The notes: generated by a model from the sequence alone, not told the origin. Counted from the stretch's first letter, positions 60,401-64,000 are shown. The stretch: DNA of 64,000 nucleotides from Epiperipatus broadwayi (GCA_028023455.1 JAQFVV010000566.1:248001-312000); one strand, 5' to 3'. A program made the numbers and translations.

Positions 60401-60774
60401 TACAAACTTTAATTCAAATGTTTAGAAACATCGGCAAAGGGAGAATCCCATTACAATATATATATTTATATAGTGCTATATATAATTTTTATTATATATT
60501 GTAATAATATATTATATTATTATTATATATTGTAATAATATATATTGTAATAATATATTGTCTCAGTTATAATTGCGCATGTGAAAGGCTAGCATACTTT
60601 CAATTTATTATATATTGTAATATAAATTATATGTCTGCAATAAAGAAATGTCAAACATTATTCAAAAATACTAACCTCTAAATCATCATCTTCACTGACA
60701 TCATTTGATTGAGATTTATCTTTTAAAATGTGACTTATTAAAGGAATTCCAAAAGCAAGAGTTTTACCGCTTCC
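21400..60774 (-). CDS. DDX24: DEAD-box RNA helicase DDX24/Mak5, ten 3' coding exons
   Basis: ATP-dependent RNA helicase. In known family members it acts in the nucleolus on large ribosomal subunit assembly. Ten exons, listed separately, join in phase at GT-AG borders into 1,386 nt (461 residues plus stop). Motifs by residue from the first visible exon: GSGKT 1-5 (motif I), PTRELA 57-62 (Ia), GG 85-86, TPGR 106-109 (Ib), DEAD 133-136 (II), SAT 170-172 (III), LVFTNS from 254 (IV), [10 protein letters not shown] from 306 (V), HRSGRTAR 336-343 (VI). The phrases SATLTLVH and RMVEKGHF are typical of DDX24 rather than other DEAD-box proteins. Compared with human DDX24, the insert between motifs I and Ia is far shorter (about 50 residues) and the tail ends soon after the coiled basic segment. 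The Q motif and N-terminus are missing from the window. All catalytic motifs are intact, so the gene is probably functional. Confidence 0.95.
22005..22145 (-). repeat. Diverged relative of the 51773-52812 palindrome unit
   Basis: The segment around 22090-22140 (AATATACGTATTTCATG and flanking bases) closely resembles 51845-51910 of the large palindrome, including the upstream CACACATGTGTAAAAGATAA. It shows that the palindrome unit belongs to a dispersed repeat family and is not unique sequence. Confidence 0.6.
22155..24655 (-). mobile_element. Tigger (pogo/Tc1) DNA transposon, probable full extent
   Basis: The transposase remnant at 22470-24140 is flanked by TGGTTCCCGAAAATTATGTG at about 22164 and by an inverse-looking stretch (TTGTGTAAAAAGAGAATTAG ... 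GGTTCAGGGAACC) at about 24563-24650. Both resemble Tigger terminal repeats. The ends are inferred, because TA duplications cannot be told apart from the background. Confidence 0.55.
22470..24140 (-). pseudogene. Tigger transposase, broken
   Basis: Read on the minus strand. An N-terminal part (24060-23788) encodes a CENP-B/pogo-like DNA-binding region ending in [19 protein letters not shown]. The next frame (23731-23426) holds [20 protein letters not shown] and the DDE catalytic start [14 protein letters not shown], then [20 protein letters not shown]. The later part (23250-22500) shows a degraded second catalytic region, with [16 protein letters not shown] and an acidic C-terminus. Stops and at least three frameshifts separate the parts. 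The order matches human TIGD1-type Tigger1 proteins. It sits in the last DDX24 intron, in the same orientation as the gene. Confidence 0.85.
24656..25329. other. Intron sequence, nothing recognised
   Basis: Sequence between the Tigger copy and the RTE-like LINE, within the 5.7-kb final DDX24 intron. No element was recognised. Confidence 0.4.
25330..27000 (+). mobile_element. RTE-like LINE, endonuclease plus RT C-terminus, internally deleted
   Basis: The plus-strand segment 25738-25947 encodes [20 protein letters not shown] and then [16 protein letters not shown]. This corresponds to the apurinic-type endonuclease block (VMGDFNAKVG...ERNERG) of RTE/CR1 LINEs, with the catalytic aspartate region decayed. 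Further on, at about 26560-26990, the RT C-terminus appears ([20 protein letters not shown], then DIIKRI). Only about 0.6 kb separates the two parts, so most of the RT palm is deleted. The 3' end has a GATGATAATG tail at about 26993. Stops throughout; inactive. Confidence 0.75.
27186..27363 (-). CDS. DDX24: DDX24 exon I
   Basis: Acceptor TTTGTAG (27365-27364). 178 nt: two nucleotides complete a Glu codon, then 58 codons, then two nucleotides of a Val codon. The donor is GTATCT at 27185. The peptide runs [20 protein letters not shown] and then [13 protein letters not shown]. It corresponds to the post-helicase segment of human DDX24 (FPVQTKYMDVVKERIRLARQIEKSEY), then [11 protein letters not shown]. 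Phase decided the donor: a stronger-looking GTTAGT at 27173 would not join to exon J in frame. Confidence 0.9.
27445..27672. repeat. Fold-back element, ~60-bp arms
   Basis: TATGTCCAGCAATGATGTTG at the left and CAACATCATTGCTGGATATA at the right are inverted copies. Pairing extends inward through CCAATGATTAAAATTGACA / TTAATTTTAATGGTGG. It begins only about 80 bp from the exon I acceptor, so the folded RNA could lie beside the splice site. Confidence 0.75.
27808..28200. repeat. Second fold-back element, ~52-bp arms
   Basis: The left arm 27808-27860 (GAAGTCAACCTCCGATAATA...) and the right arm 28149-28200 are inverted copies with about six mismatches. Inside each arm region a direct repeat, AATTTTCAGT(C/G)CTTTATAATAATA, also occurs (about 27893 and 28215). 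It is distinct in sequence from the neighbour at 27445. Confidence 0.7.
28201..30229. other. Intron sequence, nothing recognised
   Basis: AT-rich sequence within the 5.2-kb intron between DDX24 exons H and I. It includes a T12/A12 self-complementary run at 29310-29335. I see no coding remnant with clear family similarity. Confidence 0.4.
30230..30830 (+). mobile_element. RTE-like LINE endonuclease fragment (second copy)
   Basis: Base-level similarity to 25330-25940 runs in the same order, including the GGTGG...TGCCATTCGATGATGA stretch and the endonuclease block (here [15 protein letters not shown], then a broken [12 protein letters not shown]). It is more decayed than the first copy and lacks any RT part. 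Confidence 0.6.
30882..31019 (+). mobile_element. tRNA-derived SINE, TAC-type head, with target duplication
   Basis: The body 30901-31003 starts GCATTGGTGGTCGAGAGG and folds like a tRNA: an anticodon stem with loop TTTACAA, a GGGTTCGCTTCC B box, and GATGC complementing GCAT at the 5' end. It ends in ATGACACATGAG and poly(A). AACTATACTTGATCA at 30882-30896 and AACTATATTTGATCA at 31005-31019 flank it (one mismatch). The same family is at 61103 in the opposite orientation. Confidence 0.88.
31196..31390. repeat. Fold-back element resembling the hairpin retroposon family
   Basis: It begins with AAGCAAAACTCTCTACACGT, close to the arm of the hairpin family. It then has its own inverted pair: TTTTGAGTTCTAAG...AAAAACCACCGCTGA with CAGTGGTGGTTTT...CTTAGAACTCAAAA (about 31250-31290 and 31345-31378). 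It may be a chimera or a diverged member. Confidence 0.55.
31391..32567. other. Intron sequence, nothing recognised
   Basis: AT-rich sequence immediately downstream (on the minus strand) of DDX24 exon H. An open run at 31774-31974 on the plus strand is low-complexity, lysine/isoleucine-rich, and has no sign of being a gene. Confidence 0.45.
32568..32688 (-). CDS. DDX24: DDX24 exon H (motif VI)
   Basis: Acceptor CTTTTAG (32690-32689). 40 codons plus one nucleotide; donor GTAATA at 32567. It encodes [20 protein letters not shown], including helicase motif VI (HRSGRTAR), whose arginines contact ATP in DEAD-box proteins. It then continues with [15 protein letters not shown], matching the human GPEDVINFKKIYKTL segment. 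Confidence 0.95.
32786..33104 (+). mobile_element. Hairpin retroposon family, copy C, with 12-bp target duplication
   Basis: ATAATCAAACAT is repeated exactly at 32786-32797 and 33093-33104. The element starts TAAGCATCACATGATCACC. The arms 32831-32889 and 33036-33091 are inverted copies that include CAAAACTCTCCATACAGTAG. The interior carries the GACGAAGGCCACAAGCC segment in inverse orientation relative to copy A. It lies about 100 bp upstream (on the gene strand) of exon H. Confidence 0.88.
33213..33720 (-). mobile_element. RTE-like LINE 3' end (decayed)
   Basis: Aligns along its length with 10018-10340 and 6083-6600, but with many substitutions and small deletions. Examples are the CTTCAGGATGA start near 33221 and the CTCTGCATTAC...TTTCTATTAAAAATTCAAATCA region, equivalent to the YGSVTWTLNRR segment. 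No open frame is left. Confidence 0.65.
35590..35812. repeat. Inverted repeat inside the tandem array
   Basis: The left part (AATTTTTCATCCTAACACAT ... ACAAGATAGAGACTTTTGAA) pairs with the right part (TTCAAAAGTCTCTATCTTGT ... ATGTGTTAGGATGACAAATC). A single-arm direct copy is at 35280-35420, and a more distant copy with AGAGAGACTTTTAAAAGA and TATATAGGCCAGTCTAAAGC is at 41795-41918. It is therefore a dispersed family. Confidence 0.65.
35996..36253. repeat. 258-bp fold-back with ~110-bp arms, PLE-tail-like
   Basis: The arms 35996-36110 and 36139-36253 are inverted copies with only a few differences, and the loop is 28 bases. Each arm contains GGCTCTGAAGAAGACTGCAG and then GTTGAAACTTAGG and ACAAATAAAGAGTT. 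This order (tgaagaagac, gttgaaact, aataaa) resembles the 3' tail of the Penelope-like element at 37910-39210 (GATAAAGATTG ... GTTGAAACTATAA ... AAATAAATTG). It thus looks like two PLE tails head to head. Confidence 0.75.
36421..37339. other. Intron sequence, nothing recognised
   Basis: Within the 9.8-kb intron between DDX24 exons G and H. An open run on the plus strand at 36403-36735 is less AT-rich (about 36540-36720), but I cannot match it to a family. Confidence 0.35.
37340..37545. repeat. Fold-back element, ~46-bp arms
   Basis: TGTGATATAATAATACATGAGTTA (about 37371-37394) and its inverse (37475-37497) pair perfectly. The pairing extends outward over AAATATATTTAAATAA / TTTTTTAAATATATT. 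The loop of about 80 bases contains GTCGTTTCGTTTTC. Confidence 0.7.
37910..39210 (+). mobile_element. Penelope-like element, RT plus GIY-YIG endonuclease
   Basis: The open frame 37910-38380 starts after a stop and encodes [20 protein letters not shown], the RT catalytic box (YVDD) in the form typical of PLEs. It continues with [20 protein letters not shown] and [17 protein letters not shown]. After a frameshift at 38340-38380, the other frame continues [20 protein letters not shown], then the endonuclease region [17 protein letters not shown] (GIY-YIG-like). A further shift leads to [20 protein letters not shown] and ends at [11 protein letters not shown] noncoding tail with GTTGAAACTATAAGC follows near 39110. 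The 5' half is missing and two shifts make it inactive. Confidence 0.85.
39211..41220. other. Intron sequence, nothing recognised
   Basis: 2 kb within the largest DDX24 intron. The part at about 40300-40600 is less AT-rich and may be an old repeat, but gives no recognisable peptide on either strand. Confidence 0.4.
41221..41455 (-). mobile_element. RTE-like LINE 3' end, least diverged copy
   Basis: The minus frame encodes [20 protein letters not shown] and then [20 protein letters not shown], the RT C-terminus. On the plus strand the element starts with the CATCATCATCATCATC tract at 41226, which is its 3' tail. It is 5' truncated where it passes into unrelated sequence at about 41455. Confidence 0.85.
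41795..41918 (+). repeat. Dispersed repeat related to 35341-35457
   Basis: It shares, in order, CCAAATGCAAGAGAGAGACTTT, TTATATAGGCCAGTCTAAAGC and GAGTATGAAGAT with the copies at 35341 and 35661. No coding potential is visible. Confidence 0.5.
42441..42544 (-). CDS. DDX24: DDX24 exon G (motif V)
   Basis: Acceptor TTGTTTAG (42546-42545). Two nucleotides finish an Ala codon, then 34 codons; donor GTAAAG at 42440. It encodes [20 protein letters not shown], containing helicase motif V, and then [13 protein letters not shown]. It is separated from exon F by an 88-bp intron, the only short intron seen in this gene. Confidence 0.96.
42633..42810 (-). CDS. DDX24: DDX24 exon F (motif IV)
   Basis: Acceptor GTTTTTAG (42812-42811). 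59 codons plus one nucleotide; donor GTACAT at 42632. It encodes [20 protein letters not shown] (motif IV region), then the segment [20 protein letters not shown], matching human LHACMHQKQRLRNLEQF. Confidence 0.95.
43550..44470 (+). mobile_element. Penelope-like element of a second type, RT N-terminal part
   Basis: The open frame 43658-44125 encodes [20 protein letters not shown], later [20 protein letters not shown] and [20 protein letters not shown]. This is the PLE region LPKIHKP...RPI that precedes the RT palm. A small shift leads into 44145-44462, with [20 protein letters not shown] and [19 protein letters not shown], the VPVDRALEII-type block. The catalytic YxDD part is absent. The sequence differs clearly from the PLE at 37910, so at least two PLE lineages are present. 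Confidence 0.72.
43588..43653 (+). repeat. Tandem duplication of a 32-bp unit
   Basis: AATTAAAGAACTTGTAGTTG plus 12 more bases occurs twice in direct succession, at about 43592-43623 and 43624-43655. It lies in the PLE coding region, where the encoded KELVVDIKT appears duplicated. Confidence 0.8.
44471..45340. other. Intron sequence with a small hairpin
   Basis: AT-rich intron sequence. AAATTAAAATTAGCCCAAAT (44907) and its inverse near 44955 form a short imperfect hairpin. Nothing else was recognised. Confidence 0.4.
45341..45459 (-). CDS. DDX24: DDX24 exon E
   Basis: Acceptor poly(T)-rich TTTTTAG (45461-45460). Two nucleotides finish a Glu codon, then 39 codons; donor GTAACT at 45340. It encodes [20 protein letters not shown] and then [16 protein letters not shown]. 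It matches human LLMQKIGMRGKPKVIDLTRNEATVETLTETKIHC between motifs III and IV. Confidence 0.94.
45678..45772 (+). mobile_element. tRNA-Gly(TCC)-like SINE
   Basis: GTTGGTGGCCTAGTGGTTAG (A box) is followed by TGCCTTCCAAGCAGC, an anticodon arm with TCC. A B box (GATTCGCTTCCC) follows, then the tail GCATTTGACTTATGAATATA. It is the same family as 46119 but in the opposite orientation. No clear target duplication was seen. Confidence 0.85.
46107..46229 (-). mobile_element. tRNA-Gly(TCC)-like SINE with 12-bp target duplication
   Basis: Body 46119-46217 on the minus strand. The acceptor stem GCGTTGG / TCAACGC, D arm, anticodon arm CTGCCTTCCAAGCAG and T arm CCGGGTTCACTTCCCGG all pair, so the head still looks like tRNA-Gly(TCC). 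It is followed by TTTGACATATAT and a short poly(A), which a real tRNA would not have. ACAAAACTATTT repeats exactly at 46107-46118 and 46218-46229, proof of retroposition. Confidence 0.92.
46230..47447. other. Intron sequence, possible LINE tail
   Basis: At about 46690-46990 the composition becomes C-rich on the plus strand, as in the LINE 3' ends of this window (for example ATGTCCAAAATACTATATTT). Minus-strand peptides are short and broken. I leave it unassigned. Confidence 0.3.
47448..48036 (+). mobile_element. Hairpin retroposon family, copy D (longest)
   Basis: It starts AAACATCGCATGATCACC at 47462. The outer arms are inverted: CTAAACTTTCCATACAGTAG at 47514 and its inverse ending in TATGGAGAGTTTAGCC at 48015, together with the GCATAAAATCCCTATC / GATAGGGATTTTATGC pair. 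The middle (47700-47870) carries a body that matches 56845-57010 of copy E. TTTCCAT occurs just before (47455) and after (48028) the element, a possible 7-bp target duplication. Confidence 0.8.
48037..48995. other. Intron sequence, nothing recognised
   Basis: AT-rich sequence downstream of DDX24 exon D on the gene strand. No repeat pairing or coding remnant was identified. Confidence 0.45.
48996..49242 (-). CDS. DDX24: DDX24 exon D (DEAD box, motif III)
   Basis: Acceptor TTTATAG (49244-49243). 82 codons plus one nucleotide; donor GTAAAT at 48995. It encodes [20 protein letters not shown] (motif II, the Walker B ATPase site), [20 protein letters not shown] and [18 protein letters not shown] (motif III SAT). 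Read-through would add [11 protein letters not shown] and a stop; the in-phase donor and the fit to exon E show those codons are intronic. This is the longest exon and carries the clearest DDX24 signature. Confidence 0.97.
49712..49902. repeat. Fold-back element, ~70-bp arms
   Basis: TTTCAATGTTTGTTATAATA on the left (about 49761) is the inverse of TATTATAACAAACATTGAAA on the right. The arms continue outward through ACATTAAATTATAAGCGCTA / TAGTGCTTATAATTTAATTG with small indels. The loop is about 35 bases. Confidence 0.75.
49903..51639. other. Intron sequence, nothing recognised
   Basis: AT-rich sequence in the 3.8-kb intron between exons C and D. I found no convincing element, except a 17-base tandem (ACAGTTTCTAGATTACAGTTTCTAGATTA) near 51277. 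Confidence 0.4.
51640..52985. repeat. Large palindrome: 484-bp arms, 72-bp loop, flanked by inverted PLE-like tails
   Basis: The left arm 51773-52256 and right arm 52329-52812 have identical length and are reverse complements with very few differences (I noticed one, near 51807). The 72-bp loop (52257-52328) is itself a direct copy of the first part of the left arm (51785-51856). The right arm is followed by an extra copy (52813-52858) of the segment next to the centre. So each half is slightly more than one turn of a unit of about 472 bp. Outside, 51670-51770 and 52859-52985 are more diverged inverted copies with a PLE-like tail (TGATGAAGACTGTTGGATAG on the minus strand at left). No gene is inside: the open frame at 52102-52353 is an accident of the repeat. 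Confidence 0.92.
53090..53200 (-). CDS. DDX24: DDX24 exon C (GG and TPGR motifs)
   Basis: Acceptor TTTCTTAG (53202-53201). 37 codons, phase 0 at both ends; donor GTAAGT at 53089. It encodes [20 protein letters not shown] and then [17 protein letters not shown]. The GG doublet and TPGR (motif Ib) are RNA-contacting motifs of the first RecA domain. Confidence 0.96.
53201..54339. other. Intron sequence, nothing recognised
   Basis: Part of the 2.2-kb intron between exons B and C. It includes a C-rich patch (CCCCCACCCC) near 53340 and another near 53470. No element was assigned. Confidence 0.4.
54340..54790 (-). mobile_element. LINE RT C-terminus of another clade (decayed)
   Basis: On the minus strand: [40 protein letters not shown], then stops. 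This matches the block KKRRLF...RKKLVKCYIWSVALYGAETWT found in non-LTR elements of the type common in invertebrates. Later there are traces of [10 protein letters not shown] and NERCYEE. The sequence does not align with the RTE-like copies, so it is a separate LINE family. Confidence 0.65.
54791..55445. other. Intron sequence, nothing recognised
   Basis: AT-rich intron remainder up to the donor of DDX24 exon B. Confidence 0.4.
55446..55583 (-). CDS. DDX24: DDX24 exon B (motif Ia)
   Basis: Acceptor GTTTCAG (55586-55584). 46 codons, phase 0; donor GTAAAG at 55445. It encodes [20 protein letters not shown], then [20 protein letters not shown] (motif Ia PTRELA), KFTNIR. A donor two bases upstream (GTGTAA) is possible but would break the frame with exon C. 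Confidence 0.95.
55584..56620. other. Intron sequence, nothing recognised
   Basis: Gene-strand upstream flank of exon B, in the 5.1-kb intron between exons A and B. AT-rich; no element assigned. Confidence 0.4.
56621..57066 (+). mobile_element. Hairpin retroposon family, copy E, with 13-bp target duplication
   Basis: AAGATATTCCATT is repeated exactly at 56621-56633 and 57054-57066, fixing the element at 56634-57053 (420 bp). The 5' end is AAATATCACATGATCACC; the 3' end is TTGCCTGTTTTA. It has the left arm, the GCTTGTGGCTTTCATCAGTG unit and the body shared with copy D, but no full inverted right arm, only a short inverse of AAACAGGCA at its 3' end. This copy therefore shows the likely complete, non-fold-back form. 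Confidence 0.9.
57067..58507. other. Intron sequence, nothing recognised
   Basis: The part at about 57720-58330 is somewhat less AT-rich with short broken frames, possibly an old transposon. I cannot name a family. Confidence 0.35.
58508..58556 (+). mobile_element. SINE 3' fragment
   Basis: It begins inside the T arm (GGGGTTCGCTTCCCGGCCGA) and continues with TGCTTTGACATATATATA and a short poly(A). This is the tail of the tRNA-derived SINE family seen at 45678 and 46119. The 5' part is missing. Confidence 0.8.
59200..60290 (+). other. GC-richer segment, possible solo LTR remains
   Basis: Two patches stand out from the AT-rich background. At 59200-59330 a GTATAAAAAGC box is followed by short TCAGA-type repeats (TATTCAGAGGGTTCAGATGA). 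At 60050-60290 a TATAAATATC box, a GTCTGGAAAAGACTG hairpin and GTAACGGGGTCACA are found. Core-promoter-like boxes next to short direct repeats would fit LTRs, but I find no pol or gag sequence and no matching pair of ends. Weak call. Confidence 0.2.
60474..60626. repeat. AT minisatellite, unit TATATTGTAATAA
   Basis: About six imperfect copies of a 13-15 base unit (ATATTGTAATAATATAT). Single units with the same core also occur at 58733 and 62567. Confidence 0.8.
60676..60774 (-). CDS. DDX24: DDX24 exon A (Walker A, motif I)
   Basis: Acceptor ATTTTTAG (60776-60775). 33 codons, phase 0; donor GTTAGT at 60675. It starts exactly at [20 protein letters not shown], the ATP-binding P-loop of the first RecA domain, and ends in an acidic stretch ([11 protein letters not shown]). 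The preceding exon should end in an alanine/glutamate-threonine codon set (AxT of AxTGSGKT). I could not find it between here and 64000, so at least one upstream exon lies outside the window or was missed. Confidence 0.95.
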
Positions 60775-61099
60775 CTAAAAATAAAATTTAATTAATGGAT
60801 TTAGTTTATTTAATTACATTTATTTGTTTATCTATATATAACAAAATGTATAACAACACAGCTTAAGATATGTAATCCCTCCCACCAGGCAACATTAATA
60901 TTAATTGTAGAAATACCTTTTATTTTAGAAAGCCACTGCAACTATTAAAATAAAACTATAGCAGAACACATTTAAAGAGCTTAAATATATATTGGAAATA
61001 AAATACAGTTAACTACTCCACAGACTTTACATCAAACTTTCTTAACCGAATGGTCATTAAATAATAATGGTGAAAATGAAATATTAGAGCTTCAAAAAT

Positions 61100-61209
61100 A
61101 CTATTTTTTTTTTTTCATGTGTCATAGCATCAGCCGGGAAGCGAACCCGCTAACCCGGGACAACTGCTTGTAAAGCAGCTGTCGCTGACCTCTCGACTAC
61201 CAATGCTTG
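61100..61209 (-). mobile_element. tRNA-derived SINE, TAC-type head
   Basis: Minus strand: GCATTGGTAGTCGAGAGGTC, anticodon arm with TTTACAA loop, GGGTTCGCTTCCCGG B box, GATGC, ATGACACATG and poly(A) (T run at 61106 on the plus strand). It is nearly identical to the copy at 30901. ACTATT before the poly(T) and GACTATTAC after the head suggest a short target duplication. Confidence 0.87.
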
Positions 61210-61740
61210 ACAGACTATTACACTAAACATAAATTAAATACCAATTTATTAAAGAATGTGGTTACAAAAGATTCTTAATTATAAGCAATATTAATTTTAA
61301 ATTTATCGCTTTCTATGCTAATGAAAATCTTGCTTCTCTGTGATCATTCTTATGGTATGATTAAATCATAGAATAATATTAATAGTTGCTTCATTGTAAA
61401 TATTTTATTTCTTTTATCAAAATGGTATAAAAATATTACGATACATCGCATGAACATGCTACTAATGTCATTTTCCCCCAGGATGCGTAATCATTTTTTC
61501 CTAACTTGAAGGTTTTTTTTTTTTTTTTTTGCAAATTTTCACATCAGACAGTTTTCTTTCTAAAGATTTTTTCCTGTTTCACAATCAATAGTAATAAAAC
61601 TTTAATTACTTATATTTAACACAGACAAATCATGGATTAAAATCAATTTTCTGAAGTAAGCTCAAAAATAATTCCAAATGACGACATGCAGAAACCCTTA
61701 CAAATTTTTACTTTGCAATTATTCTTTAGCCAATGAAAAG
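61210..61740. other. AT-rich sequence, nothing recognised
   Basis: It contains a T20 run at 61511-61530. No element or exon was seen; it should be DDX24 intron or 5' flank. Confidence 0.4.
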
Positions 61741-61741
61741 T

Positions 61742-61945
61742 CAATTGACTCTCCACTCTTCTTCAGGTGTTGTTGGCCTATATGCACACTGACAATATTT
61801 GCTTAGAAGTTGAACTCACACCTTTAGATTCTTGAATATCGAATTTAAGGCAAACACTCTTCTAACCAACTGCTCAATTGGATAGAGTGTTTAACTTAAC
61901 TTCGATATTCAAGAATCTAAAGGTGCGAGTTCAACTTCTAAATGA
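61742..61945. mobile_element. Inverted-repeat element containing a tRNA-like segment
   Basis: The arms 61804-61860 and 61884-61940 are inverted copies with few differences. The right half reads GCTCAATTGGATAGAGTG and later GGTGCGAGTTCAACTTC, close to the A and B boxes of a tRNA (Arg-like). The left arm is therefore the inverse of a B box. The outer start CTTCAGGTGTTGTTGGCC matches the terminal repeat of the MITE at 17461. Confidence 0.65.
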
Positions 61946-62334
61946 ATACTATCTTATATAAATATGTTTCATATTGCTAGCATGTATTTATATAGGTAAT
62001 AATAAATATTTTCTTAGGCAACAGAAATAATATACTGCCCAGATGTAATCCAGCTGAACCTAAACACAACTTCATTTATATAAATATAAACATTCTTAGT
62101 GATTAATATTATGTAATACATTAAGATTAATCCTCTAGAATTGATTTATTAAGTATATAAAACACTCACAATCCAAAGCACAACATGAAACTTAAAAGAA
62201 AATAATGGTGTGTCTTTTCTCTTTATCTCAATTTCTTTTCACTAAAAAGTTTTATCTTGTGTTTGGGAATTGAGAGTATTTCATTTATATAATGAAACAG
62301 TTTTAGAGTATTAATCTTGGTGTATTATATATAT

Positions 62335-62522
62335 ATGTCATATTATTTATTACTATTTGCGGGATATTCCGTGAAGTCTGATAGAAAATTATCAGACTTT
62401 GAACTAAAAGTTTTAAATAAAGGTTTTAATTTTGCAATAACACCAACAAAATTACCTTTTGAGGATATTATTTGCTTTTCACTACACGGAATATCCCACA
62501 AATAGTAATAATAATATGACAT
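62335..62522 (+). mobile_element. MITE-like element carrying a captured PLE coding fragment
   Basis: Terminal inverted repeats of about 38 bp (62335-62373 and 62480-62522; core GGGATATTCCGTG) enclose 106 bp. The plus frame of the interior reads KLSDFELKVLNKGFNFAITP and TKLPFEDII, which resembles the conserved N-terminal block (KGLNFA..P..IP) that precedes the RT in Penelope-like elements. No other PLE sequence is inside. The ATG at 62317 and the open frame run through the repeat and are not a gene. Confidence 0.75.
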
Positions 62523-64000
62523 CTTTTATCCGGGAAAATATTAGAATTAACATATATATATATATATTGTAATGGTAGCTTACAATCCTATCAAAACCAA
62601 CCTTTATTTATCTACACCACCAAACCAAACCCATTCAAAACATAAGTTTAACTAATAGGTGGTTAAATATGCACTATCCCTTATTTTAAGCACACACACA
62701 CATATATATATACACGACAAATGTTTGTTTTGTTAAATACCAAATTAAACAAATGTTGCAATGAGCTAATTTCTGTTAGTTAATGAAAAATAAAAGCCCA
62801 GCTAAAGAAATCATTTAAATATATATATATATACTACCAACAATAAATTAATTATCAATGTGTTGTACGTCATGAATTGAGACATAGACTTAGTAAACAT
62901 AGAGATGACCTAATGTCAAGCCAACGTCTAAGCAACCAAGTGTGGAAAATAAAATTAAGAATTGTTACATAATTTTCTTTTTTAACTACAACCAATATAA
63001 TACGCGCAACAATAGGCAGTCACTGCAATCTCAAAGGAAATGGAAAAGCTAATATACCAAATGCCCGAAACTATGCGTGGTATAAAAGCAAATCCAGTTT
63101 ATTTCCATCATCTTTTGTTTTTTTTTCTAAATGATGCATTGACTATATAAAGCCAACATCTTAAGACCAAATGTTTGAATGCAAAGGAAGATGGATGAAT
63201 TGTTTGAATATTTTGAATCATCCATATAATTTTCGTAGTGCAACTATTATAAGAAATTACAACCGATGTTTAAATAAAGTTTGATAAATCTGTGCGGATT
63301 AATAAAACAACTGAACTGATTTGAAATTGATATTCGAGAAATCGTGCTATTATTTGAACATGAAGAAAGAAGAAATAGAACATCGCCAGCATTTCAATAA
63401 AATGATGAAGTAACTCTTTTTTTTTTATATAAGTAATTAAATGCCAAATAGCAAATCAAGATAAATTAAATTTGTTATAAACTATGTGCAATGAGTTCTG
63501 GCTAAATTAACAGTGCCATACTGTCCCGACCATCTACTTGCCTGTGAAATGAATGCCTAAAGAAACACCAAATGTCCTACATTAAATATCTGCATGGACT
63601 GAGAACAACTGCAGAAAATTGTTGTAGCATCATTTCAAGTGCATTGTTGAGAAATTTCAGCGAGTGATGAATAATTTATCAAAGGAGATAGACTGTATCC
63701 ATAAAAGAAATTATTGCCAAACTCATGGACATTAACCAAGATGACCTAATAAAAATTTTGATTTTATTATGTATATTTTTTTTATATATGTCTGTAAAAT
63801 TCTAGTTTTATTTTATTTCCACACTTGAAAGCTGAAACATGTCTACAAGTTGGAAGAGTCCATTATAAGTGAAAGCAACAAAGTGAAGGAGGAAAAATTA
63901 TTAAATTAGATAAGCTATAATATTAATAAGCCAATAAGCTAATACACATGCGCTTTGCAGATATCACTATATAAATGAATACTCCCACTTTTTCAAACCC
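62523..64000. other. AT-rich sequence, nothing recognised
   Basis: Right end of the window. It includes several (TA)n/(CA)n tracts (62556, 62693, 62819). I searched for the missing DDX24 exon with a Q motif (PTPIQ) on the minus strand and saw none. Confidence 0.4.

Noticed and set aside
62317-62505. A 62-residue gene
   Set aside because: The frame runs through both inverted repeats of a MITE-like element; only the middle resembles PLE protein.
1-64000. CRISPR arrays, operons or phage genes
   Set aside because: The repeats are inverted or dispersed and not regularly spaced; genes are spliced, so the window is eukaryotic.

Overview
This is a 64-kb, strongly AT-rich window of an animal nuclear genome. 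It shows spliced genes with GT-AG introns of up to about 13 kb, several families of decayed retrotransposon, a Tigger-type DNA transposon and tRNA-derived SINEs with target-site duplications. I cannot name the species. An AT-rich invertebrate fits the repeat mix, but this is inference. No bacterial operon, rRNA, CRISPR or viral block is visible.

Two protein genes are supported. (1) On the plus strand, the last two coding exons visible (2621-2786 and 16249-16389) encode the C-terminus of a very acidic protein with five copies of a Tyr-Ile-x-Thr-Asp-Asp type repeat. Its 3' UTR runs to a poly(A) signal near 17214. (2) On the minus strand, from 60774 down to the stop codon at 21400, ten exons encode the C-terminal 461 residues of a DEAD-box RNA helicase of the DDX24 (yeast Mak5) family. 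I joined the exons by reading GT-AG borders and phases. All ten join in one open frame of 1,386 nt that holds helicase motifs I to VI in order. The N-terminal exons, including the Q motif, were not found and probably lie beyond the right edge.

Almost everything else is repeat, mostly inside the introns of these two genes. Recognisable are: RTE/CR1-like LINE fragments on both strands; two other LINE 3' ends; at least four Penelope-like element (PLE) pieces, including reverse transcriptase with a YVDD motif and GIY-YIG-like endonuclease; a broken Tigger transposase; a piggyBac-like MITE with TTAA ends; SINEs derived from a tRNA-Gly(TCC)-like gene and from a second tRNA-like head; and many inverted-repeat (fold-back) elements.

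The most unusual structures are: a near-perfect palindrome with two 484-bp arms and a 72-bp loop at 51773-52812; a dispersed hairpin family that shares one 5' end and has 12-13 bp target duplications; a PLE fragment carried between terminal inverted repeats inside a LINE; and a piece of PLE coding sequence captured between 38-bp inverted repeats at 62335-62522. Large AT-rich stretches hold nothing I can name and are marked as such.
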